DNA from: Sycon ciliatum
Taxonomy: Eukaryota > Porifera > Calcarea > Leucosolenida > Sycettidae
Assembly: GCF_964019385.1 (NCBI RefSeq)
Contig: NC_088647.1
Location: 402,112-466,111, forward strand
Direction of reading: 5' to 3'
Length of the DNA: 64,000 nt
Below, one piece after another: positions 54,153 to 64,000 of the stretch. The notes beneath the pieces are model-generated. The model was given only the letters and a program-made list of their open reading frames with translations, had not been told where the DNA came from and made no database searches. Position numbers and translations under genes: made by a program. Position 1 is the stretch's first letter, and each line of letters starts with the position of its first letter.

Positions 54153-57100
54153 AGCATTGCACTTGCCTCTCTGTAGAGTATTGCACTTGCCTATCTGCAT
54201 GTGTAGTACAGCATTTTCTGTACATGTACTGCCAGAACAACCAAGCTACTTGAGCACCAAATCTCACCTGATTTCACACAACTTGATGATAGGCACTTCC
54301 TGCAGCAAAGGATCTAATCACAGAAATGAGGCCATATTTAGAGCAAGGTAGCTAACGCCATTTAGAGAGCAATGGTACGAATTGAGATCTACGATTTTAG
54401 ATGATGAAAAAGAACTATACAAGCTACACTTCTTGATCAAACCAGCAATTGCTATTATGATAGAATGTGCATTTCTCCTAACATTAGTTCTAGAGCCTAG
54501 AGGGATGATATCACACTTCACAACAGAAATACCATGGATGACATCATCATTCAATTTTATAGCAGTAGTATAGTGGATGAAATTATACTTCATAGCAGCA
54601 GTACCATGAGTGACATCATACTTCACAACAGAAGTACCATGGATGACATCATACTTCATAGCAGCAATACCACACAAGAGCCACATGTCATAATTATTAC
54701 CCTGTATAGTGAGTGCCATGTAATTTCCCTGTGGGTTTGCAAGGCCTTCACACCACACCACTGCTCACTTGGTCAATGACAGGCATCCTGCACCTGCAGA
54801 GTCCTATATTTCTCATATCCAACCTAAAACTACGTATACCAGCTACATTCATGTCCTATATGCATACTTCAAGTAATTTGTTTTTGTGCTGATTATGTTG
54901 TGGAATAATGACTTCCACGTCAGCTTCAATTTTGACTACACCGCTTGTCTCCTGCATAAGCGTTTACTGATAGTTATTTTCCCATTAGCAACTTTCCCTA
55001 AGCCGTTGAAGGCGTTGATCGAAGTTGAACTGATAGCATGCAATTTTAGCCGGTGTTATCTTTCAGGCAATGTTCGGATGTTCTTCCTTGTCCACATCAT
55101 CACCTAAAGAGTCACAAACACCTAGTGACTAGACCTAGCCCCCCATCTTTAGCAACTATCCCTAGCAAGTATATCTAGCGAGCACCCCTAGCCACCAATA
55201 TGTATTTTGTGATGGGTTATCAGCAACACAGACTAAAAATAGTATTAGTTGTACTCGACTTGTTTTATTCAAAGCCCCACATTTAAATGTATAATAGCAA
55301 GAAGGTACAAGAGAAGAGCTAGAGAGAAAAGGGAAACCAAGGAGGAGTCCAGGTAGAAAAGGAAACGTCACTTGAAAGATTAGAACATTGAAAAGATCAG
55401 TCACGCAATACAAATGGTATTACTTGGTAGTACTAATAGTAGATCTTACTACAGTACTTCATTTTCAAAAGGTTCGTTGGGGGGGGGGGACAAAGTTGAT
55501 AGCCTCTGTGGCAAAAACAGATCACATTTCACTGAACACAGGCACATTTGGCAAGCTTACCTGCAAGTCTATTCTCCGTCCCACGTAATTACGTAAGTAC
55601 GAAGTTTGAGAGAACATAGCTTCGCCTAATATCACCCGATCTTGCATGTCTTGGCGTTGGCGTCAACTATTGGAACATGATCATGAAATTCTGCATTTCA
55701 ACTGACGTTCATTTCAGGAGAAACTGAGAGGAAAATGTCAAACAGACCGACACAATAGTTTTGCCATAGCACTGACTCCGACTGAGCACAGCAACACCTA
55801 CCTATGCAAGCAAGCATCAAAATAATGGATACCAAAAGCAGGCAACGAGGTCGAGGAGTTGTCACAGATTGTTGCATGCCGGTGCTTGTCAAATCTAACT
55901 GACTGAGTAATCCGTTGACGAGACACCGCTGTCCTGGAGCACTCGGTGCTGTTTCGCCAGGGAAAAGCGCTGCGAACAATTCAACACACGAAACACTCGC
56001 GACTTACATTTCTGCTGCAGCTGGTTGCTGGAAGGCAATATTGACCGCGCAGACATCACCCTAACGTACTTAGTCGAAGTTCCCGCTAGCGGATAGCCTG
56101 TTCCCGAATGCAAGGACTGTCGCAAATATCAGTTCTATTCTTGCTGGAACGCGTGAAGAGACAGGGTTGTTCTTCGACATTCCTCGGCTCAAGCTGAAGT
56201 AACTGAAGGCACACTGGTGCTAGTTATCTTGTTTCCAGGCCTTGTTGGCACCGTTCACACTTTGACGATGTTGACGATGTTGACGAAATCACACCCAGCT
56301 GCCAAGTAGATCTACATTGTACTAGGTAGATCAGATCTACACGAGGAAAAGCGCGGAAAGTAACACCTTCCGGGCTTCCCGCATCACCTGAGCTTCCGGG
56401 GCGACTGTGGCCTGTAGCCGCCAACCATTACCTGATTACCAGATTACCTATCCAAGATCAAGCCTGTATGTATACCAGGTATACGATGCCCATAGACCAG
56501 GGATCATGATAGACAGAGAGTATTCATGGGCATGTCTGTGTGGAGTTGTCACAATGTGCTCACTTGATCTCTCATCAAGCAGAACACGGTGCGCCACTCA
56601 GTTCAACTGTTTGTTTGTTTGCTTGTTTGTTCGTTTTGTGTACCTTCTCCGTGACCGCTACAACTTACTACCAAGATTGTAAGCTCCCCAGCTTATTATT
56701 ATCGTGGTATTACAAGACTTAGTATTGGCACTGGTGTACTTCGAGCATTATGTCACAAGACAAATGCAACGTTCTTCCAGGATTCTGTCCAGGACACACG
56801 CTCCCAAAACGGTATATCCAACAGAGCGATTCTAGCAAGTCATGTGACAACGAAACTGGGCTATGTACTGTTAACTAGTAAAACGTGAAGTTTGAGCTAG
56901 GCTAAGAGAATCTAAACTGAGAAATGCAAGACTAATACATACACTGATAATGCTTTTTTTAACTACTGTAGCGGACATGGAAATCCAGTCGATTGCCGGA
57001 CCGGGGCCGGCGCCCTCAGCGCGTTCAGAACGCTGCGTGCAGTGCACTTACTTGCTGATCCAATACGACCAGCACGCTGCAGCGCATAAATGCATGTATG

Positions 57101-57600
57101 TACCGCTTATCCACGGCTGCATGGCCAGTGCCCTGGGCCACTAGACGTGCGACCGGATTTCCATGTCCACGGCAGTAATTCAGGTAGAGAAAGAAGAATA
57201 GGAAAATGTTTCGTCCACTGAATTGTGGATTGTCACAGTATGCAAAAAGGAAAGAGAGATAAAGAAAAGCAGAAAAAGCCAAAAAAACCAGAGGCCAGTG
57301 TTTTGAACCAGTGAGAGTATAATTTAGTAAGAACGAAAGTTGAGTACCGTAGTGGGAATCGAAATATATAACCACCGACTCGAATAGACACGCATTTTGC
57401 TTAGTCTAGCTCTCACTGCTGCTGCATTGCAGGTAACCATGGCAACTGAAGAGCTGTATTTCAGCTTGGCAAGTATGCAGCAGTGTGGTGTCCCGCAGTG
57501 CTGCTGCAGCGGTGTGATCACATGATACCTAGACTGACCGAGTCCTCAACTGACACGGTGTCCGTGTGCGTAGAGAGTTTGCACGCTTGATCCTGTCGAC
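54153..57600. other. Intergenic, no supported gene
   Basis: Short repeats near 54150-54190 (GCACTTGCCTCTCTGTAGAG-type) and around 54530-54670 (ACCATGGATGACATCAT-type) are visible. No frame shows a recognisable motif. The remaining 3' exons of the minus-strand gene could lie here but were not identified. Confidence 0.45.
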
Positions 57601-57605
57601 AGACA

Positions 57606-57669
<64 letters not shown>

Positions 57670-57770
57670 CACATGTACACAGGCACATGCACACAGGCAC
57701 ATACACACAGATTTACACAAACACACACACACGCACACACACACGGACACACATACACACACACACGACC
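57601..57770. repeat. CA microsatellite
   Basis: (CA)n with GGCACATG interruptions. Confidence 0.95.
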
Positions 57771-58361
57771 ATACACAACAATGATAGAGCAATTGCAAAT
57801 GACATTTACACAAGCAGCAGCAGAGGAGACGCCTTCTGTAATTTATTTGAGCTGACAAGCTGAAGAGAGATATTTTCACAATACAGTTTCAGGAGACCCA
57901 CACCGCCTGCACATTCCTTTTACAGCGAGGAAAATCCCACCGAGCTATCGAAATTGTCAGACCTGGCAGACAGATGTATCACTCCAGCAAAGTAGCTAAG
58001 CATGGTAGTGGAAGTAGTAATATAATGACTGTGGGGAGAAAGAATCTTACACAGGGCAAAACTGGTGCAATTCTATGGCGATATGCATTGTGGAGTGGTG
58101 GAGTGATGATTTGTAGCTTACAAGATCTGCTCTCCAAAAACTTTGCAAAACTTCAAACACATCACAAAACAAAAGAATTGCACCACAGCATCACTGCATC
58201 ACAAAAACACATCACTACACATTTGCTGACAGCAGCAGAACCATAGCTTGTACAGTACTTTCCGTCGCTGAAGAACTGGCCTAGACCGCATTACAGTCTA
58301 TGCACAGTTGAGTCACGGTGTATAGATTGGTATGCTGTGCTTGGTAAAATTTTAGGCTGAC

Positions 58362-58816
58362 AGTTCTTCAGCTCTCCATTCTTCAGCTCTCCATTCTTCA
58401 GCTCTCCATTCTTCAGCTCTCCATTCTTCAGCTCTCCATTCTTCAGCTCTCCATTCTTCAGCTCTCCATTCTTCAGCTCTCCATTCTTCAGCTCTCCATT
58501 CTTCAGCTCTCCATTCTTCAGCTCTCCATTCTTCAGCTCTCCATTCTTCAGCTCTCCATTCTTCAGCTCTCCATTCTTCAGCTCTCCATTCTTCAGCTCT
58601 CCATTCTTCAGCTCTCCATTCTTCAGCTCTCCATTCTTCAGCTCTCCATTCTTCAGCTCTCCATTCTTCAGCTCTCCATTCTTCAGCTCTCCATTCTTCA
58701 GCTCTCCATTCTTCAGCTCTCCATTCTTCAGCTCTCCATTCTTCAGCTCTCCATTCTTCAGCTCTCCATTCTTCAGCTCTCCATTCTTCAGCTCTCCATT
58801 CTTCAGCTCTCCATTC
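58362..58816. repeat. 15-bp minisatellite, ~30 copies
   Basis: CTTCAGCTCTCCATT repeated without visible variation. It lies just downstream (minus strand) of exon E of the minus-strand gene, hence probably in its next intron. Confidence 0.97.
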
Positions 58817-58903
58817 TTTGGTGCCCGACAGTACTGTAGTCATTCTCACAGGAGAGAGAGAGGGGGGGGGGGGGTATTTGCACGGTGCACACACACAGCT
58901 TAC

Positions 58904-59042
58904 CTCACAGGTCGTGATTGGCTCTCCAACCGCTTGGAATATCATCGACCTCCTCACTTCTTGCTGGATGGCAGCCTCTTGTTGTTGCAAGGCATGGCGT
59001 TGACGCATGGAGATCAGCTCTTTGCGAATGCGCTCAATCTCC
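58904..59042 (-). CDS. Unrecognised gene, exon E (coiled coil)
   Basis: EIERIRKELISMRQRHALQQ through MIFQAVGEPITTCE, between acceptor TATCTCTAG and donor GTAAGC (minus strand). It ends on a codon boundary. Heptad-like charged/Leu-Ile spacing suggests a coiled coil. Confidence 0.65.
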
Positions 59043-62000
59043 CTAGAGATATACACACACATGCAGGCAGTACACAGCTGATGGTCAGTTTGTTAGAGTT
59101 TGACACTTCAACATCATAGTTGTTAATCAATACTAGTAGCAGGGTTCTAGCCAAAGGAGGGGGGGGGGGGAAGCGCAGCACCCTCCTACTCTGATTGAGA
59201 CCCCCTCTACTAATTTGAAGATTTTTGTGTATTTTCACGCCATTTAACCAAAAAATGCAGTCAATAGTCACTACTAGAGGGCTCAAAAGGCATATTTGTC
59301 TTGGCTGCATCCAGGGTTCGCCCCGTACATTGTATTTTGCATGGCAAGACAATTTTGGAAAATGAAAAAAATGGACTGTGGGGTAACTGTTTCCCGTGCC
59401 ACCCTACTCTTTTAAACTGGCTATAACACAGTAGCAGGATTGGGCAATGTCGCGATTGCAATACAATAATGTGCTAGGACAAGTACAGGCTGTTGTTGTA
59501 TACTCACATATCTCATGGAAACACAGGATATGCACTACTTCCACCACAAGTATCACGAAACTCCATTGAATGGCTTATAGGCTCTCATTCATACACAGCA
59601 CTTCTGAATGGAAACAAGGCAGCTCATGCTTGGCCGCGCTGAGCTGCCCCAACACACGGATGTGTACACGTGTACGACATGCATACACCCCCCCCCCTCC
59701 ACACACACACACACTGGGCTGTGGATGGGCACCCGGCATTCGGCACACAACAAAACAACACACAACCGTGTTGACTGTTATCCTGATCCGTAAGTGAGAA
59801 GATTTACCTGAGTTTCTGCTGGTTCTCTTGCTTCTGGCTCAGTTTTCTCTCGACGTTCTGTGCTGCACGCCTAGCAGTTACAGATGGCTTGTTCCTGCTG
59901 CTGTGAAGACCGGAAACACACATACACCCACACACAGACACACATACACACAGATCTATGTTAGTAAACTAGCAGTATTCAGCATGATATCATTTGTCTT
60001 CACAATGCACTGTACTTCATAAGTGCATTGGAAACAGCTCACTGATTCCTATTTTGAAATGAGATGTTGCGACTTGGGCGGACATTACAGGCAGTCGTGA
60101 GTCAGCCGAGTGTCAGACAGCCGGTGGGAAGCGTGATCTCCAATGTTTGGAGCAATCACCTTATTCTAAGATTCCCATTTGTCTAGGCAATGCTTCAGAT
60201 ACATGTACAAATCTTGACGGTCACTTTCTTCATATCAGAAGAAACATCCTGTGTTGTGTGCACAGTAAAACCTATCTAAGACGACCGCCGCTCAAGGGAC
60301 CTTCAAAACGTGGTCCCTTATCCAGGGTCATTTGACTGGAAATCGCATCTCTTGGTCCTGGTTGCAGCGGTCTTCTGGGGCAGGTGGTCGCCGTATCCGA
60401 GTGGTCGCCTTGACAGGTTTTACTGTATTTGCAAATCATATGCTGTCGGCATCACTATACAAGCAGCAAAACAAGCATACCTCATATCACCATGGTGATC
60501 ATCATGTCGTGCTTCTCGGCAGTCTTGCATGAGACTGGCAATTGACATGCCCTTCATACCACCACCAAACCGCTCTGCCCACTCGGCAAACTGCTGCAAG
60601 TCTTGCAGCTCCTCTTTACGTGCTCTTCGCACGGGAAATCCGGACGCAAGTCCTTCGTCTTGTTTGTGCTCTTGCAGCTTCAATCCATGTTGTTGAAGTA
60701 CATCGGTGTCCTTGGCAGGGGCTTCACACGGACTTTGCGCAGCCGTGACGAGGTCGGACACATCAAAGTATTCATCTTCCTCGTCGTCACTGTATAGCTC
60801 CAAGCCATGGCTAGACAAGCTATCGCTGCGGAAACTGTCCATGCTTTCAGCATCTCCATAGTCTGTTGGTGTCCTTCCTTCTTGCTCATCAACAGTCTGT
60901 TGCTTAGCTTTCTCTGTTCGAAGGCACACACTGGGTGTTTGCTTGTGTGATGAAAGCTGCTGGATAGTATTTGGTTTGGGGATACTGTCATCTTTGCCAT
61001 GTGCCTGGGCCAATGGCTCTATTGGAGGCAGTGTTGCTGGCTGTTTGGGAAAGCGTGCGCCCACCACCGGCTTCTGTACTGTAACAGGTCGGTTGCTTGG
61101 TCTGGTGAACATCTACAATACAAGATGTCAACATCACACACAGGCACACAAACAAAATACCTCAAAGATGAACTCTTAAAAGTACTAAGAATTCCCCTCT
61201 TTCACCAATCCATTGTACAGACTTGAAGTTCTTTTTATCCGGAAATAAAGGAAGATGTGGGTTGTCTTAAGATGCAGTACTCTTCAATGAAATTCCATCG
61301 AGCAACTGAATGCCATGCTGGGTGCTGTGCAGCCCTAGCTCGACTTGCAAAATGTGAACTGGTGCAGGGTGCAAACATGATTCACACGATCGAATTACAT
61401 TGAGCAGCGCTGTAACTCCCTTCTTATCTTATTCAAATGTATTAAATCCGCAAAAGTTCCTAAGGGAACACCCAGTAGCAACCGGTAATGACAGTTGCCG
61501 CTCACTTACCGGTCCATGTGTTCCAGTGGCAATCAGCCTAACATCATCAGGACCCTGTGGCATGCCAGTGACTGCAGCCGGTGGTTTCTTGTTGTCACTA
61601 GCCCAGGAGAGCAGTTCAGCCTGTCTGTCGGTGATCGGGCCCATAGACTTGGTCAGCTGCGACTCTGGAATACCAGGCAAGTGCCTCATAAACCTAAATC
61701 AGGGAAGACACAAGAGACGCAATATGACAAGAATAAGACATCCACGGTTTAGAGGTATGAGTACGTCATTGTTAACATATTTTGCTTCAAAAATACACAA
61801 AAAGCATATGATAAACCAACATTTTCCCTTCGGATTGCTGAACCACACATCCTCACAATACTCTTCAAACTGTCTCCGGGCTCGGATCCCTTTTCATTTT
61901 CATTGATTGGTGTAGCCCAGAGACCATTTTAAGGAGCGCTGTGAGGATGCATGGGCAGTAGGGGTGAAACGAAGGTCTCAAATTCCCATTCGAACCTTCT

Positions 62001-63999
62001 TTATTAAGGCGAACGAAGGTGTCGAAGGATTCTTTTTAACATGATCACGGAAACGCTCAAAAATCTTGAAAATAAAAAGGGGCAAAAATCAGAACCCAAT
62101 ACTTACATAATTGTATGTGCAATTTGTTTCTGATCTGGTGGTATCAATGTATCCATTCCAGGTAAGAAAATACTTTGGCCCAGCTCACAACTATAGATAG
62201 AGGCAAGGTTTTAACATACTCTTGATAGAGGCCATACCTAATACCTGTTTGTGAGTCAATTGTCCATATTTCTGACAATTTAGATCAGTGTATTTGGTGG
62301 GATCGTGTACAGACTTGATAGCCTTGGCCGTTTGACACAAAGCGACAAGAGATCACTGCTCTAGTGTACAGCCAGTTGCGTGCTTGAACAATACCAAAAT
62401 GGACGGAAAAGAGCTATATTGCGTAGTATATATCAGATACCCAACTTCATCAAAAAATTGTCAAATCTGGACATGTACTTTTCGCTTACTAGTATCTGCT
62501 CGCATCGAGCGGGTGCATTGGTGATTGAGAGTAGAGTGAATAGTCACTTGGTGAGAACTTCACCTGCCTCGAGGATTTCAGGCCATCGCTGCGCTCCCTC
62601 TCGCTGCTGCTGGGAGAGTGAATACGGCAATGGCTTCAGCGATGCAAACTTTTATTTTCGATTCAAATTATGAGACTACACTCGTATCGCTGCTAAAACG
62701 TTCTCCAGACACCATAACTAGAAGATATCAACGGAAGCTACAGCAAGCTATATTCCTGGTACAAGCAGCATAACTGAGCGAAAACACGATCGAAATCGCA
62801 AAACTATACTCCTACTACTAGTACTAGTATCGCAGAGCGCCAAACACTCGACGAATACAATCAAAAAAGTCATCCATGACTCGGCATGAGTACACCATGG
62901 TAGATCTACACACCAACGCAAAACGGGAACACGCTGGTGACTGGAACAGGGCCAGTTCTTCACTGACTTGTCACTTCTTCAGTTCCGGTGCGCACGCGGA
63001 CCGTGCCCCTACTTGTAGTACAGCATGTACAATGCTAGTGCATGCAGTATGAGTACATCGCACAAGATCAATGCATTGATGCATGCGGTAAGCCCGTGTC
63101 GACCTTCGTTCGAATCAAAAACGAAGGTTCGTTTCAAAGGAAAACGAAGGTCCTTCGAACCTTCGACTACTTCGTTTCACCCCTAATGGGCAGGATGGAT
63201 GGCTACAGTGGAGGCTGCACATACTGCAGAATGCCGATCTAAACATTACGCTAAAGCGCAAATATGTTCACTTCGGTTGACAAGCCGAGGGGTTACTGCA
63301 CACGGGCTCAGCAGAGTTCATCAGTGAAAGAACCAAACGTGTTGTGAATGCTCAGTCGATTCACTGACTATCCAGCTAATAGTAACCACTCATTGATGAA
63401 CACAGGTGGGTCAACAAAACATCCCCTGAAGACCAAACATTACATTGTACTACCTGAATTTAGCATTTCTGCAATACATGTGGACATTTTGTAGGATATC
63501 CAGAGCAACGGGGAATGTGATGTTTCAAATGAGAAGTATAGGTTTTAGTCTTGTACAAAGGATGGACACTGAGCTGCTCATTTTCTGCTCAGATATAAAA
63601 TATCACATACAAGAGCTACTACTGAATTCAGTTCTTCCACTGCATATGAATGTATAATGTTCACACACCTGTCGTGATCGTGCACGCTTGTACGGTTGCC
63701 TGTGACCAACTGTGACTGGGTGGAACCATGCTGACGATGATGCTGCTGCTGCGGGTAATATGCAGAGGATACACAGAGTGGAGACCATGTCTGGAATTTC
63801 TTGTACATCCAGACCACAGAACATGGAAAATGACACATGTCCGGAGCACAGATGCAAGGACGTTTCCTTTCTTTGCTACTTGGGAAACATCAATTATTTG
63901 CAGCACTCTTGGAAAACAAAATCCATCCATGTTTGGCAAGCATGCATTTACTTCGAAGTAGTACAGAGGCACACGGTTATCTATCTCCATGCTGTCCAT
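58904..63999 (-). CDS. Unrecognised multi-exon gene, 3' end not found
   Basis: Six minus-strand exons join in phase: 63999-63952, 63748-63669, 61693-61510, 61112-60481, 59900-59808, 59042-58904 (1176 bases, 392 codons). The predicted protein starts MDSMEIDNRVPLYYFE, though the gene may begin beyond the window. It continues with a His/Gln-rich piece, LPGIPESQLTKSMGPITDRQ, a low-complexity middle with the acidic stretch SDDEEDEYFDVSDLV, the segment FAEWAERFGGGMKGMSIASL, and a C-terminal coiled coil (EIERIRKELISMRQRHALQQ then QEAAIQQEVRRS). There is no membrane helix or enzyme motif. It looks like a scaffold or cytoskeletal protein, which is only inference; I do not recognise the family. Confidence 0.6.
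59808..59900 (-). CDS. Unrecognised gene, exon D
   Basis: SSRNKPSVTARRAAQNVERK followed by LSQKQENQQKL. Acceptor GTCTTCACAG, donor GTAAAT. The basic, Gln-rich sequence leads into the coiled coil of exon E. Confidence 0.6.
60263..60425. mobile_element. Pogo-like MITE in the intron between exons C and D
   Basis: CAGTAAAACCTATCTAAGAC and, in reverse complement, CAGTAAAACCTGTCAAGGCG. TA follows the right end; the left neighbour is CA, probably a mutated TA. Confidence 0.7.
60481..61112 (-). CDS. Unrecognised gene, exon C
   Basis: 632 bases from acceptor TATTGTAG to donor GTATGC. MFTRPSNRPVTVQKPVVGAR starts the exon, which then contains DSFRSDSLSSHGLELYSDDE and ends with the conserved-looking AEWAERFGGGMKGMSIASLM. 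Its long open length compared with its neighbours is the best evidence for the gene. Confidence 0.7.
61510..61693 (-). CDS. Unrecognised gene, exon B
   Basis: FMRHLPGIPESQLTKSMGPI, then TDRQAELLSWASDNKKPPAA and a segment ending IATGTHGP. Acceptor GATTTAG, donor GTAAGT. Phases match exons A and C. Confidence 0.65.
61959..63185. mobile_element. Non-autonomous hAT-like element
   Basis: The ends TAGGGGTGAAACGAAG and its exact reverse complement CTTCGTTTCACCCCTA are flanked by the 8-bp duplication ATGGGCAG (61951-61958, 63186-63193). The subterminal ~100 bp at each end are full of CGAAGG and CCTTCG motifs, as in hAT transposase-binding regions. At 1227 bp it has no transposase frame. It sits in the intron between exons A and B of the minus-strand gene. 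Confidence 0.88.
63669..63748 (-). CDS. Unrecognised gene, exon A
   Basis: QQHHRQHGSTQSQLVTGNRT followed by SVHDHDR. Donor CAG|GTGTGT. The acceptor lies in a CAG repeat, so the start may shift by a codon or two. It is supported mainly by phase agreement with its neighbours. Confidence 0.45.
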
Positions 64000-64000
64000 C
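63952..64000 (-). CDS. Unrecognised gene, exon at window edge
   Basis: MDSMEIDNRVPLYYFE with donor GAA|GTAAAT. An ATG lies at 63999, but the exon may extend past the window, so the true start is uncertain. Confidence 0.5.

Noticed and set aside
57974..58246. 90-codon plus-strand frame
   Set aside because: No motif, unusual composition only, and no splice or repeat context to support it.
58352..59062. 236-codon minus-strand frame with EEWRA repeats
   Set aside because: The repeat part is the 15-bp minisatellite. Only 58904-59042 within it is a credible exon, with splice sites on both sides.

Overview
The window is intron-rich animal nuclear DNA. It has long introns with good GT/AG splice sites, many minisatellites and dinucleotide runs, small inverted-repeat DNA transposons, and LTR retrotransposons whose primer sites match animal tRNA-Trp and tRNA-Phe. 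A marine invertebrate (sponge, cnidarian or lancelet type) is plausible, but the sequence does not fix the phylum. No bacterial operon, CRISPR array, rRNA or intact tRNA gene was seen.

Host genes. (1) A plus-strand gene starts at 17042. Eleven short exons, all joining in phase, encode an eight-helix membrane protein that resembles the fungal UPF0658/DUF7789 Golgi membrane family. It then has two mutually exclusive, phase-compatible last exons (49773-50002 and 53716-54152), giving predicted proteins of 451 or 520 aa. (2) A minus-strand gene enters from the right edge. Six phase-compatible exons (63999 down to 58904) encode at least 392 aa of an unrecognised protein with an acidic segment and a coiled coil. 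Its 3' end was not found.

Left third, 1-16.3 kb: transposon territory. It holds a 690-bp foldback repeat, a decayed non-LTR retrotransposon inside an older inverted-repeat element, a tRNA-derived SINE, a 5'-truncated non-LTR reverse transcriptase with a long open frame, and several short TA-flanked elements. A pogo-like DNA element (9709-16280) is interrupted by an 861-bp TTAA palindrome and by a young Ty3/gypsy element of the CsRn1 type (10815-16055). That gypsy element has 467-bp LTRs with no difference seen, gag, and a -1 frameshift cassette (slippery heptamer plus a pseudoknot that can be drawn by hand) leading into a pol that carries one stop codon.

Middle, 17-54 kb: the membrane-protein gene. 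Its fifth intron is 15.4 kb (25797-41207). It consists mainly of a nearly pure 10-bp satellite (GATCCGAGTA and single-base variants in homogeneous blocks) split by a three-level nest: a non-autonomous LTR element with 1074-bp LTRs, a Tc1/mariner-like element inside its left LTR, and a Ty3/gypsy element with one 1438-codon gag-pol frame inside that. Target duplications at each level (GATC, TA, TGGT) give the order of events. Other introns carry 34-, 41-, 46- and 54-bp minisatellites, GT/CA runs and small elements.

Right part, 54-64 kb: intergenic sequence, a 15-bp minisatellite, and the minus-strand gene. Two of its introns carry a pogo-like element and a 1227-bp hAT-like element with a perfect 8-bp target duplication.

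All exon joins, family names and ages are inferences from reading the sequence. No alignment or database search was run.
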